Assembly: GCF_031202265.1 (NCBI RefSeq)
Contig: NZ_CP100604.1
Location: forward strand, 2,524,501 to 2,588,500
Direction of reading: 5' to 3'
Source: Bradyrhizobium sp. Ash2021
Lineage (GTDB): Bacteria; Pseudomonadota; Alphaproteobacteria; Rhizobiales; Xanthobacteraceae
Length of the DNA: 64,000 bases
Shown: positions 44,224-53,088 of the stretch, piece by piece
Position numbering within the stretch: the first letter of the stretch is position 1
Layout of the letters: each line of letters starts with the position of its first letter
The notes under the pieces: model-generated
The model's input: the letters and a program-made list of their open reading frames with translations, nothing else
Databases searched by the model: none
What the model was told of the DNA's origin: nothing
Program-made: the position numbers and the translations under genes

Positions 44224-44922
44224 TCAGCTCGCGAGCTTCTTCTCCTTTGCAAACGGGCTGAGACCGAGCCAGGTCTGCATGGCAGATGCGATGCGTCGGT
44301 CGCCAGTCAAAATCATGCGCTTGTTGGCAACGGCTGCGCGGACAGTATCCAGCCCCATCCAGATCGCGGTCATGGTCCGCAAGTCGACAGACACATAGAG
44401 GTCGATGTCGAATCCGGGATCGACTGAACAGAGATCGACGCCGTCCGTAGGGTCGACGATCAGCCACCAGGACCGCTGCGTGGCCGGAAGTTCGGGATAA
44501 ATGAAGCGAATGATTTTTCGCCCCTGCGGCATCGGCGTCGGATTCAGATTCCGCCGCATATCCCACATCAGGAGTTGAACATCGAGATGCTGGAGCGACA
44601 AATCCGCTTCGATGCGGCGCTGGCCCCAGATGCCAAATGCCTCGACGATCGGTCCAAGTTCTCGCCCCGATGCGGTCAGGCGATATTCGAATGCGCCGGA
44701 CTCCGAGCGCGACGCCTCGCGGGCGACAATCCCGGCGGCTTCGAGATCCTTGAGCCGCCGCGAGAGCAACGCCGGCGACATCCGCGGCACGCCGCGGCGC
44801 AGTTCGTTGAAGCGCGTCGAGCCGGCGACGAGTTCGCGGAGCAAGATAACGGTCCAGCGCGTGCACAGAACCTCCGCGGCCATCGCAACCGGGCAGAACT
44901 GCCTGTAGCTACCCTCGGCCAT
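44224..44922 (-). CDS. HxlR family regulator with C-terminal SCP2-like domain
   Basis: A 232-residue protein. The winged HTH is RWTVILLRELVAGSTRFNELRRGVPRMSPALLSRRLKDLE (residues ~22-60). The Cys near the N-terminus in RQFCPVAM is the redox-type HxlR position. The remaining ~120 residues are a separate domain with WWLIVDPTDGVDLCSVDPGFDIDLYV, similar to the SCP2 lipid-binding fold. GGAGGG precedes ATG 44922. It is divergent from the SRPBCC gene. Confidence 0.85.
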   Translation of the reverse strand: MAEGSYRQFCPVAMAAEVLCTRWTVILLRELVAGSTRFNELRRGVPRMSPALLSRRLKDLEAAGIVAREASRSESGAFEYRLTASGRELGPIVEAFGIWGQRRIEADLSLQHLDVQLLMWDMRRNLNPTPMPQGRKIIRFIYPELPATQRSWWLIVDPTDGVDLCSVDPGFDIDLYVSVDLRTMTAIWMGLDTVRAAVANKRMILTGDRRIASAMQTWLGLSPFAKEKKLAS

Positions 44923-45123
44923 GCTTCCCTCCATCTGGCTGAGACGCGAACTTACTGACGAAAGATCGCTGTTTCCAGTTCAGTTTCTGTACCGGGATCG
45001 ATTCATTTCGTGAACTGGCCGCTCGCAACCTCGCTTGGTAACTGGCCGGAATGCGGGCTCCGGCTCGCCTGAACCCGGCTCTCGAGCCGCAAATTTGAAC
45101 TCCCAAATTGAAAAGGACCTTCC

Positions 45124-45639
45124 GTGAGAAAATTTCCGAGTAATCCGACTGTTCTGTTGACGTGCTTTGTGGTGCTGGGCGCAGCGGTGCTTCTGAGCGT
45201 CGGCATTGGACCCGCCTTTGCGGCTACGATTTTGCGCAGCGCCGACGTGAAAGCATCCGCCTCGGTTGTCTGGTCGGTGATCGGTCCGTTCTGCGCGATC
45301 AAGAACTGGTTGCCGCCAGTGGGCGAATGCATCGAGGACGGCAAGGCGCCACCGACCCGCGTTCTCGTTACCAGGGACGGCAAGGCCGCGTTTGTGGAAA
45401 CGCAAACCGCGAGGAACGATAACGAGCACAGTTACTCCTATGCGTTCCTTTCGAGCCCACTACCGGTCTCGAACTACAAGGCGACGATCAAGGTTACGGC
45501 CAAGGGTGATGGATCTTCGACCATCACCTGGAGCGGCTCCTATACCCCGGACCAGGGAAAGGAAAACGCAGCCAGTGAGGCGTTGATCGGCGTCTACGAA
45601 GCTGGGTTGGCCGAGATCAAGGCTAAGCTTGCGAAGTAG
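45124..45639 (+). CDS. Exported SRPBCC (polyketide cyclase-like) protein
   Basis: A 171-residue protein with a signal peptide (LLTCFVVLGAAVLLSVG...AFAA), then a START/Bet v1-like domain: SADVKASASVVWSVIGPFCAI at the N-terminal strand-helix, KVTAKGDGSSTITWSGSY, and a long C-terminal helix. Start GTG 45124 follows AAAAGGA. It probably binds a hydrophobic ligand in the periplasm. Divergent from the HxlR gene and likely under its control. Confidence 0.82.
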   Translation: MRKFPSNPTVLLTCFVVLGAAVLLSVGIGPAFAATILRSADVKASASVVWSVIGPFCAIKNWLPPVGECIEDGKAPPTRVLVTRDGKAAFVETQTARNDNEHSYSYAFLSSPLPVSNYKATIKVTAKGDGSSTITWSGSYTPDQGKENAASEALIGVYEAGLAEIKAKLAK

Positions 45640-45762
45640 TGCGACGGCCTTGCCCGTCTTAAAGCGCTGCGGCCGGCCGCGAACTCCTCGTTCGTGGCCG
45701 GCCGCATTGATCTTTTCCGACGGGCGGCACGCACCGGCGTGATCGCGCGGCATAACCCGCGT

Positions 45763-45798
45763 CCCGAGGCGATGTTCGAGATGGTCCGGCCGGATTGA
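45763..45798 (+). repeat. Islet 2 boundary, right copy
   Basis: An exact 36-bp copy of the flavin reductase 3' end, including its TGA, with no gene upstream in frame. It marks the far side of the GFA-HxlR-SRPBCC segment. Confidence 0.9.
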
Positions 45799-45852
45799 GC
45801 TTGCTGCCTCTTCGCCCTCGCCCGCCCAATTATTGTTTGCGATACTAACGGG

Positions 45853-46149
45853 ATGCCGTGGTCAACCGCTGAATTTCGTCGAAAGTGGCGCAAAGTAGCG
45901 AAGCAGGCAGGCGTACCGGACAACGTGACTAACAGGGATAGTTGTCCCGCCGGCATGATCCGCGGCGGGCCTGATCGCGCCAAGGTATCTCAAAAATACA
46001 CTCTCAAGAGGCTCGACTACAGCGTGCGAATGGCGCGGCGCATGTATCCCCGCTGGGCGGACATTGATGGCCATCGCCAGATCGATGCTATTGACCCGAA
46101 GCAGAAGTCATTTGCTTGGCCGGCAAGCGCCGCCAACCGGTTGCTGTGA
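45853..46149 (+). pseudogene. Remnant of a tyrosine recombinase C-terminus
   Basis: A 98-codon frame. Its first half matches the pattern of rhizobial phage-type integrases around the second catalytic Arg and the HxxR box: FRRKWRKVAKQAGVP, then VTNRDSCPAGMIRGG where intact enzymes have NMDSRAGGVTEA, then a garbled segment ending SVRMARRMYPR in place of THSxxxTTxxYxR. The conserved catalytic residues are mostly lost and about 300 N-terminal residues are missing. It lies 55 bp outside the right boundary repeat of islet 2. Confidence 0.5.
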
Positions 46150-46318
46150 GGTAGGCCAGTAGCGCGCCGGCGGGAGCGCCTCACGTACATGTGTCCGGCG
46201 AGGCCGCCATCTACCGAACTTCGATATTGACGCACGATCGTAATTTAATATTATGACTGTAATTGCATCGAGCTTGCGCGAAAGCGAGATGCGCGTTTCA
46301 GCTTTTTGCGAGGCTTTC

Positions 46319-47779
46319 ATGGACGACACAATCGCCACTTCAATTCGCGTCGCGTCGCGTGAAACTGCAAATCTTAGCTCGCTCGGGCTCGCAGCCGCTG
46401 CTGCGGCAGTTCGTAATGGTGACATCACGTCAGAGGCTTACACCACGTCGCTTTTGCAGCGCGCCCGAGCGCTAGCCGAGCTGAACGCCTTCATCACTGT
46501 TGATGAGGCCGGCGTGCTGGCGGCCGCAAGAAATGCGGACAAAGCGCGTGCGGGCGGATCGTCGGCCCCGCTCTTGGGCGTGCCGCTCGGTGTGAAGGAC
46601 AGCTATTTGACCAAAGGGCTGCCCACGAGCTTGGGTCTTCATAGTCTCGCTCACTTCGTGCCGCGTGAAGACGCCGACGCTGTCCGCGCCATTAAGGCTG
46701 CGGGCGCTTTGGTCTTCGGCAAGAACAACCTCGTTGAGATGTCCTACGGCTTGACCGGTCACAACGCACGTTACGGCCAGGTGAAGAATCCTCACGCACG
46801 AGATCGCGTGTCGGGCGGCTCCTCGAGCGGCTCCGCCGCATCCGTGGCCGCCGGCCTCGTTCCCGCGTCCTTGGGCGGTGACACCGTTGGCTCGATCCGG
46901 GTGCCCGCATCGTTCTGTGGCGTCGTTGGATTCAAGCCAACGACCGGACGTTGGCCGCGCAACGGCGTTGCTCCGATCTCCCATACGCTCGACACGACGG
47001 GTGCATTCGCCCGAAGCGTCGAGGACTGCATGTTGGTGGATCAGGTCGTGACTGGGGAACAGGCTGCGGAGTTCGACGACTGCTACGATCTAAAGGGGGC
47101 CCGACTGGCCTTTGCGCCGCGACAGTTCCTGGATCTGATAGACCCGGAAATCGAAACCCGCTTCCGCGAGATCGTTCGGCGGCTGCAGGACGCCGGCGCC
47201 GAGGTCGTTGAGGTCGACTTTGGCGAGGATTTCAATGCCCTCATCCAAACCGCTACATGGGGCATCTTCGCTCACGAGACGATGGGCGCAATTTCGGAAT
47301 TCCTTCGCCGCCACGACATTCCGACCACGTTCGAGGCGATTTACGAGGGCCTTAAGCCCCAACTTCGGCAGGCATGGGGGCACATAGTATTGCCGGGTGG
47401 TGCAGGTGCCACCTCGGCAGCGGCCTATCAGACGGCGCTCAACGTGAGTCGGCCGGAAATCCAGCGCCGCCTCGACACGGCGTTCGTCTCTCATGGGGCG
47501 CTGGTCATTCTGCAACCGACCACGCCCTGCACGGCGCCTTTGATCGAGGAGCAGGCGACCGTCCATATCGCGGGGCAGGAAGTTAGCTACCTCGCTTTGG
47601 CGAACCACACCGTGTCGGCCAGCAGCGTTGGGCTGCCGGGTATCAGCCTTCCTGTTGGCTTGTCTCGCGCCGGGTTACCGATTGGCCTTGAGCTGGACGC
47701 CCGCTTAGGGAGCGACCGGGAGCTTCTGAACCTTGCCCGTAGGATCGAACGCGCCTTGGGCGCCAAGTCTGCGATCTAG
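46319..47779 (+). CDS. Amidase-signature hydrolase (indoleacetamide hydrolase-like)
   Basis: A 486-residue amidase. The Ser-cisSer-Lys triad is visible: Lys in GVPLGVKDSYL, cis-Ser in SGGSSSGSAASVAAGL, nucleophile Ser in GGDTVGSIRVPAS. Sequence around NLVEMSYGLTGHN and VAPISHTLDTTGAFARSVED resembles indole-3-acetamide hydrolases. The product could be indole-3-acetate, relevant to plant association, but other amides are equally possible. ATG 46319 is chosen after GCGAGG; an ATG at 46253 would add 22 residues. Confidence 0.88.
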   Translation: MDDTIATSIRVASRETANLSSLGLAAAAAAVRNGDITSEAYTTSLLQRARALAELNAFITVDEAGVLAAARNADKARAGGSSAPLLGVPLGVKDSYLTKGLPTSLGLHSLAHFVPREDADAVRAIKAAGALVFGKNNLVEMSYGLTGHNARYGQVKNPHARDRVSGGSSSGSAASVAAGLVPASLGGDTVGSIRVPASFCGVVGFKPTTGRWPRNGVAPISHTLDTTGAFARSVEDCMLVDQVVTGEQAAEFDDCYDLKGARLAFAPRQFLDLIDPEIETRFREIVRRLQDAGAEVVEVDFGEDFNALIQTATWGIFAHETMGAISEFLRRHDIPTTFEAIYEGLKPQLRQAWGHIVLPGGAGATSAAAYQTALNVSRPEIQRRLDTAFVSHGALVILQPTTPCTAPLIEEQATVHIAGQEVSYLALANHTVSASSVGLPGISLPVGLSRAGLPIGLELDARLGSDRELLNLARRIERALGAKSAI

Positions 47780-47978
47780 CGCCGTGGCCCTTAGCGTGCC
47801 GAAGAACCACTGCGAACAACGGTAGCCGATCTGAGGATCAACAGATGGCCGATGCACTGTACTCAACGCGTTCGTTCACCATCAGCTCAACAAAGCCTTT
47901 CGAGGACGTTCGAGCCAAGCTCGCGACTAGCCCCCCGTAGAAGCAACGGCCGCAGGATATTAGCGGAATGGAGATAAG

Positions 47979-48560
47979 ATGCGTTTCGAGAAAGGTCATA
48001 AGGCTGCGACACGACGGCACATAGTCGATGTGGCGTCGAAGTGCGTGCGCCGAGACGGCATTTCCGCCGCCGGGATTGCCGGGATCATGGGCGAGGCCGG
48101 CCTGACCAAAGGGGCATTCTCTCCGCACTTTGAGTCCAAAGACGAACTCGTTCGCGAGGTGCTGGCGAGCGCGCTCTGCGCCCAGCAACTTCGCTTCGAC
48201 GAAGATCAGCGGAGAGGTCTCGACCTTGAGAGCGCGATTCGGAGGTACCTGAACCGCGCTCACGTCGAAGACCGGGCGGGCGGGTGCCCCTCGGCGGCGT
48301 TGCTCCCCGAAATCGCTCGACAGCCCCTGTCCACGCGGCAAGACTACGAGAAAGGGCTCCGAAGCTACGTCTCGACTTTTGCCGCACTGCTTCCCGACGC
48401 GAATTCCGCAGCGAGCCGCCGCCGCGCGACCGCCATTTTCGGCCTCATGGTGGGCACCCTCCAGTTCGCGCGGGCGGTGCCCGACGCTACCGAGGCGGAG
48501 CAGATCCTGGAAGGTGGCGTTGAGGCCGCGTTGCACTTGGCGCGATCTCCGTCTTTCTAG
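47979..48560 (+). CDS. TetR/AcrR family regulator
   Basis: A 193-residue TetR of the C-terminal type found with reductases: HTH ATRRHIVDVASKCVRRDGISAAGIAGIMGEAGLTKGAFSPHFESKDELV (residues ~10-58), with a Phe-Ser change from the usual FYxHF. It follows the amidase on the same strand with a 199-bp gap and may regulate it. No operator was identified. Confidence 0.88.
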   Translation: MRFEKGHKAATRRHIVDVASKCVRRDGISAAGIAGIMGEAGLTKGAFSPHFESKDELVREVLASALCAQQLRFDEDQRRGLDLESAIRRYLNRAHVEDRAGGCPSAALLPEIARQPLSTRQDYEKGLRSYVSTFAALLPDANSAASRRRATAIFGLMVGTLQFARAVPDATEAEQILEGGVEAALHLARSPSF

Positions 48561-49535
48561 ATCACGAAGGTCGGAGAGGCTGAGCTTGGACACCCTTGTG
48601 GCCGGATCGCCGAGGTCAGCTTCTGGCACTTTTCGGACCTCGCGCGATCTGCGGGGCTGGTCCGAGATACCCCAATAAGCGGACATCGCCACTCATTGAC
48701 CGCCTGCACGTCTGCTTCTCGCGTTCGTCGCCAACCGCCACGGCGTCGATGCCCTCTCCTTGCCAACTGCCAGCGCGATCATCTCGTTGTATCTGTGTCT
48801 GCCGCGACAAATTGACCCGACGGGCAAATCACTTCGGATTTTCCGAAATCATGTCAAGCCCAGGAATTAAAAATATTTCGCTTTCGCCGCCGGGCAAATC
48901 AAGGGCACATCAATTGCCATCCTGTCCCGAGAAGAGGGGCGTCGGCCATCGTCACGAACGTGGGACAGGGAGCGGTGGACGCGGATGCGCCTTTGACGAA
49001 CGGCGCGGATGCGTACGGCGAAGTCGTGTGGTCCTGACGCCTCGACGCTGGCGTCAAGTTCTTGAGAAGCAAGCTTCTTGGGGGCGACGGTGACAAGAAA
49101 GCCCGATCACCGGGGAGAGCGCGCTATAAGCCGTAAAGCCATTGCGCAGGGAATGTCGGATTGCCTCCGCTGCCCTGTATGCTCGTGTGCGCACCTTTTT
49201 GTGCACATTGCACACGAGACCGCGGGTGCAGCGCGCATCCGGCATTCCCTGCGCCCTCTCTTTTCGAGAGGAGCAAGACTAACTTGCAAACCTCGGGCAA
49301 ATCGTGCCGCGAGAACGCTGATGCATATCTGTGCCCTGAATTTGAAACGCTCGGATCGGCTCCACAGGGGGAAGGCGTGAAGCCCCATAATCCGGAACTG
49401 ACAGGCTCCAAAGGCGTTAGCGATCGCCGCCCGCCCGCGTCAATTTCTCCCTGTTTTCAAAGCGAAGTGTTCACCCCCGTCAGGCACTTTGCGCTAAAAT
49501 AGCCTGTGCGCCGCCGATTCATGAGGATATCAGCC
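48561..49535. other. 975-bp gene-free region containing a dispersed repeat
   Basis: No credible gene. From about 48800 to 49340 the sequence (for example the GACGGGCAAATCACTTC start and the GTACGGCGAAGTCGTGTGG and GATCACCGGGGAGAGC blocks) is one I recall as a multi-copy element in Bradyrhizobium genomes, often mis-annotated as short proteins. It contains the hairpin at 49144-49254. The promoter of the fad operon is probably within 49400-49535, but no clear boxes stand out. Confidence 0.6.
49144..49254. repeat. Long imperfect hairpin
   Basis: GCGCAGGGAATGTCGGA (49144-49160) pairs with TCCGGCATTCCCTGCGC (49238-49254) at 16 of 17 positions. Inside it CTCGTGTGC (49182-49190) pairs perfectly with GCACACGAG (49210-49218). 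The whole can form one structured arm of about 110 nt. Confidence 0.85.
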
Positions 49536-51803
49536 ATGAGCTTCCGCCGCGATTTCATCACCAAGCCGATCTTTTCCTGGGCACGAGGCGTATTGCCTGC
49601 GATGTCCGACACCGAGCGCGAGGCGCTCGAGGCCGGCGATGTCTGGTGGGACGCCGACCTCTTCACCGGCAACCCCGATTGGTCAAAACTGCTCGCCAAC
49701 GCGCCGGCCACGCTGACGGATGAGGAGCGCGCATTTCTCAACGGCCCGGTCGACGAACTCTGCGCGATGCTCGACGACTGGAAGATCAATTGGGAGTGGC
49801 GCGACCTGCCGCCGGAGGCCTGGGCCTTCATCAAGCGGCACAAATTCTTCGGCATGATCATTCCAAAGGAATTTGGCGGGCTCGGCTTCTCGCCCTATGC
49901 GCATTCCGAAGTGGTTCGGAAAATCTCGTCGCGGTCGCTCGCCGCCGCCGTCACCGTGATGGTGCCGAACTCGCTCGGACCCGGCGAATTGCTGATGCGC
50001 TTCGGCACCAGGGAGCAGCAACAGCAATGGCTGCCGCGCCTGGCCGACGGCCGCGACATTCCCTGTTTCGGATTGACCAGCCCGGAGGCCGGCTCGGATG
50101 CGGCGTCGATGATCGACACCGGCGTCATCTGCAAGGGCAGTTTCGAAGGCCGCGAAGTGCTCGGGCTGCGCCTTAACTGGCACAAGCGCTACATCACGCT
50201 TGGGCCGGTCGCGACGCTGCTCGGCCTCGCCTTCAAGGCCTACGATCCCGATCATCTGGCAGGCCAGGAGGAAGACCTCGGCATCACGGTGGCGCTGATC
50301 CCGAGCCATCTGGAAGGCGTCCGGATCGGCCATCGGCATCTGCCGGCGATGCAGGTGTTTCAGAACGGCCCGAACTGGGGCAAGGACGTCTTTATTCCGA
50401 TGGACTACATCATCGGCGGCCAAGAGCGTCTGGGCCAGGGCTGGAAAATGTTGATGACCGCGCTGGCCGCCGGTCGCGGCATCTCGCTGCCGTCGCTGTC
50501 GGCCGCGGGCGCGGCCTACGCCGCGCGCACCACCGGCGCCTATGCCCGCATCCGCGAGCAGTTCGGCATCGCCATCAGCAAATTCGAAGGCATCGAGGAG
50601 CCGCTCGCGCGTATCGCCGGGACTGCCTATCTGCTCGACGCCGCGCGGCGGCTGACCTGTGCGGCGCTCAACCAGGGTCATCATCCGGCAGTCATCTCCG
50701 GCATCATGAAGCTGCACGCCACCGAGCGGATGCGGATCGCGATCGACGACGCCATGGATATCCATGGCGGCAAGGCGGTGATCGACGGCCCGCAAAACTA
50801 TTTGGGCAGCCTTTATCGCTCGGTGCCGGTCGGCATCACGGTCGAAGGCGCCAATATCCTGACCCGCAACCTGATCGTGTTCGGGCAGGGCGCGATCCGT
50901 GCCCATCCCTATCTGCTGCAAGAAATGAATGCGCTCGGCGAAGCGGACCGCGCCAAGGGCCTCGACGCCTTCGATGCGGCCTTCTGGAAGCATGTTGGCC
51001 ACAGTTTTACGACCATGTTCCGGGCCTGGGGCCGGAGTTGGACCGGCGGCCTGTTCGCACCGGCGCCCGATGCGGGTGAGGCGACAAAATTCTATCGTCA
51101 GCTCTCGCGCTACTCCTCGGCCTTCGCGCTTTGCGCCGACATGGCGCTGTTGACGCTGGGCGGTGCGCTCAAGCGCAAGGAAATGCTGTCGGCGCGGTTC
51201 GGCGATATTTTGTCGGAGCTCTATCTGCTCTCGGCCGCGCTAAAGCGCTGGCAGGACGAGGGGCGTCAGCAGGCCGATTTGCCCGCGCTGGAATGGTGCA
51301 TGGCCAGCGGTTTCAAGACCATCGAAAACCGCTTTGCCGAGATACTCGCTAATCTCCCGAACCGGTTCGTCGCGGTGATCCTGAAATTCCTGATCCAGCC
51401 CTTTGGCGCAGGGGTGCTCGGGCCGTCAGACCGCGTGGTCCATCAATGCGCGCAACTGGTGCTGGAGCCATCGGCGGCGCGTGATCGCCTGACGCCCGAC
51501 CTGTCGCATGTCGATGACGACCGCGGCGTGGCGCGGCTGGAGAAGGCGTTCCTGCTCGTGACCGCCGCGGAGGATATTGCCAGGAAGATGCATGCGGCGC
51601 GCCTGCACGACTGGAACGAAGCCGTGAAGAAGGGCGTCATCACGCAGGCCGAGGGCGAAAAGCTCGCGGCGGCGCAGGACGCCGTCGCGAAAGTGATCGA
51701 GGTCGACGATTTCGCGCCGGAAGACCTTTCGCCGATTTACAAGAAGCCGGCCGATGTGCATCAGTTCTTCCAGGAGCTTGGTGAACAGAGGGCGGCGAGC
51801 TGA
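49536..51803 (+). CDS. fadE: Long-chain acyl-CoA dehydrogenase (FadE type)
   Basis: A 755-residue acyl-CoA dehydrogenase with the long FadE layout: an N-terminal extension (SFRRDFITKPIFSWARGVLP), the dehydrogenase core (FFGMIIPKEFGGLGFSPYAHSEV, FGLTSPEAGSDAASM, GAYARIREQFGIAISKFEG, AMDIHGGKAVIDG) and a C-terminal DUF1974 region. It catalyses the first, FAD-dependent step of beta-oxidation. GAGGAT precedes ATG 49536. The stop TGA overlaps the next ATG, so it heads a coupled operon with FadI, FadJ and a thioesterase. Confidence 0.92.
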   Translation: MSFRRDFITKPIFSWARGVLPAMSDTEREALEAGDVWWDADLFTGNPDWSKLLANAPATLTDEERAFLNGPVDELCAMLDDWKINWEWRDLPPEAWAFIKRHKFFGMIIPKEFGGLGFSPYAHSEVVRKISSRSLAAAVTVMVPNSLGPGELLMRFGTREQQQQWLPRLADGRDIPCFGLTSPEAGSDAASMIDTGVICKGSFEGREVLGLRLNWHKRYITLGPVATLLGLAFKAYDPDHLAGQEEDLGITVALIPSHLEGVRIGHRHLPAMQVFQNGPNWGKDVFIPMDYIIGGQERLGQGWKMLMTALAAGRGISLPSLSAAGAAYAARTTGAYARIREQFGIAISKFEGIEEPLARIAGTAYLLDAARRLTCAALNQGHHPAVISGIMKLHATERMRIAIDDAMDIHGGKAVIDGPQNYLGSLYRSVPVGITVEGANILTRNLIVFGQGAIRAHPYLLQEMNALGEADRAKGLDAFDAAFWKHVGHSFTTMFRAWGRSWTGGLFAPAPDAGEATKFYRQLSRYSSAFALCADMALLTLGGALKRKEMLSARFGDILSELYLLSAALKRWQDEGRQQADLPALEWCMASGFKTIENRFAEILANLPNRFVAVILKFLIQPFGAGVLGPSDRVVHQCAQLVLEPSAARDRLTPDLSHVDDDRGVARLEKAFLLVTAAEDIARKMHAARLHDWNEAVKKGVITQAEGEKLAAAQDAVAKVIEVDDFAPEDLSPIYKKPADVHQFFQELGEQRAAS

Positions 51804-53086
51804 TGGCGCGACCGGTTTTTATTATCGACGGCAGCCGGACGCCGTTCCTGAAAGCGCGTTCCGGTCCCGGACCCTTCACCCCGGTCGATCTCGCCGTGCA
51901 ATGCGGGCGGCCTTTGCTGGCGCGGCAGCCCTTTGCGCCCACCGCCTTCGATCAGGTCATCCTCGGCTGCGTCAATGTCATTGCCGATGAGATGAACCCG
52001 GCCCGTGTCGCAGCACTTCGGCTCGGCATGGGCGAGAAAATGGTCGCCTTCACGGTGCAGATCAATTGCGGCTCCGGCATGCAATCGATCGACACCGGCT
52101 ATCGTTACATCCGCGAGGGGGTCTCGGATCTGATCCTCGCCGGCGGTGCCGAGGCGCTCAGCCATGCCCCGCTGGTATGGCCGCAAGCCGGCGTGCGGTG
52201 GTTTGCAGGACTCGCCGGCGCCAAGGGCGTTGGCGCCAGGATCGCCGCCGCGCTAAAGATCCGGCCCAGCTATTTGAAGCCGATCATCGGCCTCGAGCGC
52301 GGGCTGACCGATCCGATCACCGAACTCAATATGGGCCAGACCGCCGAAGTGGTCGGCCATCTCTTCGGTATCACCCGCGCCCAATCGGACGCCTATGCCG
52401 CCGAAAGCCACAAGCGGCTGGCCAATGCGCAAGTACAGGGTTTTCTCAAGGGCGAGGTCGAAACCTCGTTTGCGCGCGATGGCAAATTCTACGACCATGA
52501 CGATGGCGTGCGGCCGGATTCCACGCCGGAGTCGCTCGCCAAATTGAAGCCGGTGTTCGAGCGGCCGTGGGGCCAGGTAACGGCTGGCAATTCTTCCCAG
52601 ATCACCGATGGCGCTTCGTGGGTAATTCTCGCTTCTGAAGAGGCCGTGGCAAAGCACGGCCTGACGCCGAAAGCGGTCATCCTCGACAGCCAGTGGTCGG
52701 CGCTCGATCCCTCGATCATGGGGCTCGGTCCGGTGCTGTCGGCGACCGCATTGTTGAAGCGCAACGAATTGACACTCGCCGATATCGAGACCTGGGAATT
52801 GAACGAGGCCTTTGCCACGCAGGTGCTCGGATGTCTGGCGGCCTGGAACGATGAAAAATTCTGCCGCGAGATTTTGGGCCTCGACGGGGCTGCCGGGCAA
52901 ATCGATCAGACCAAACTGAACGTCGATGGCGGCGCCGTCAGCCTCGGGCATCCCGTCGGCTGCAGCGGCAATCGTATCGTGCTGCACCTCGTCAATGCGA
53001 TGAAGCGGCTCGGCACCCGGCGCGGCATCGCCACCGAATGTATCGGCGGCGGGCAGGGCGGCGCGATGTTGATAGAGACGGTGTGA
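51803..53086 (+). CDS. fadI: Acetyl-CoA C-acyltransferase (thiolase, FadI type)
   Basis: A 427-residue thiolase. The nucleophilic Cys (residue ~89) is in QINCGSGMQSI, the second active-site region is WELNEAFATQVLG, and the acid/base Cys is in GHPVGCSGNRI. FadI-type length and partner order support long-chain 3-ketoacyl-CoA thiolysis. Start ATG 51803 overlaps the FadE stop (ATGA). Confidence 0.92.
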   Translation: MARPVFIIDGSRTPFLKARSGPGPFTPVDLAVQCGRPLLARQPFAPTAFDQVILGCVNVIADEMNPARVAALRLGMGEKMVAFTVQINCGSGMQSIDTGYRYIREGVSDLILAGGAEALSHAPLVWPQAGVRWFAGLAGAKGVGARIAAALKIRPSYLKPIIGLERGLTDPITELNMGQTAEVVGHLFGITRAQSDAYAAESHKRLANAQVQGFLKGEVETSFARDGKFYDHDDGVRPDSTPESLAKLKPVFERPWGQVTAGNSSQITDGASWVILASEEAVAKHGLTPKAVILDSQWSALDPSIMGLGPVLSATALLKRNELTLADIETWELNEAFATQVLGCLAAWNDEKFCREILGLDGAAGQIDQTKLNVDGGAVSLGHPVGCSGNRIVLHLVNAMKRLGTRRGIATECIGGGQGGAMLIETV

Positions 53087-53088
53087 TC

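Noticed and set aside
49078..49502. Several overlapping 90-113-codon frames on both strands.
   Set aside because: They lie in the hairpin-bearing dispersed repeat and include strings I recall as common spurious annotations in the genus.
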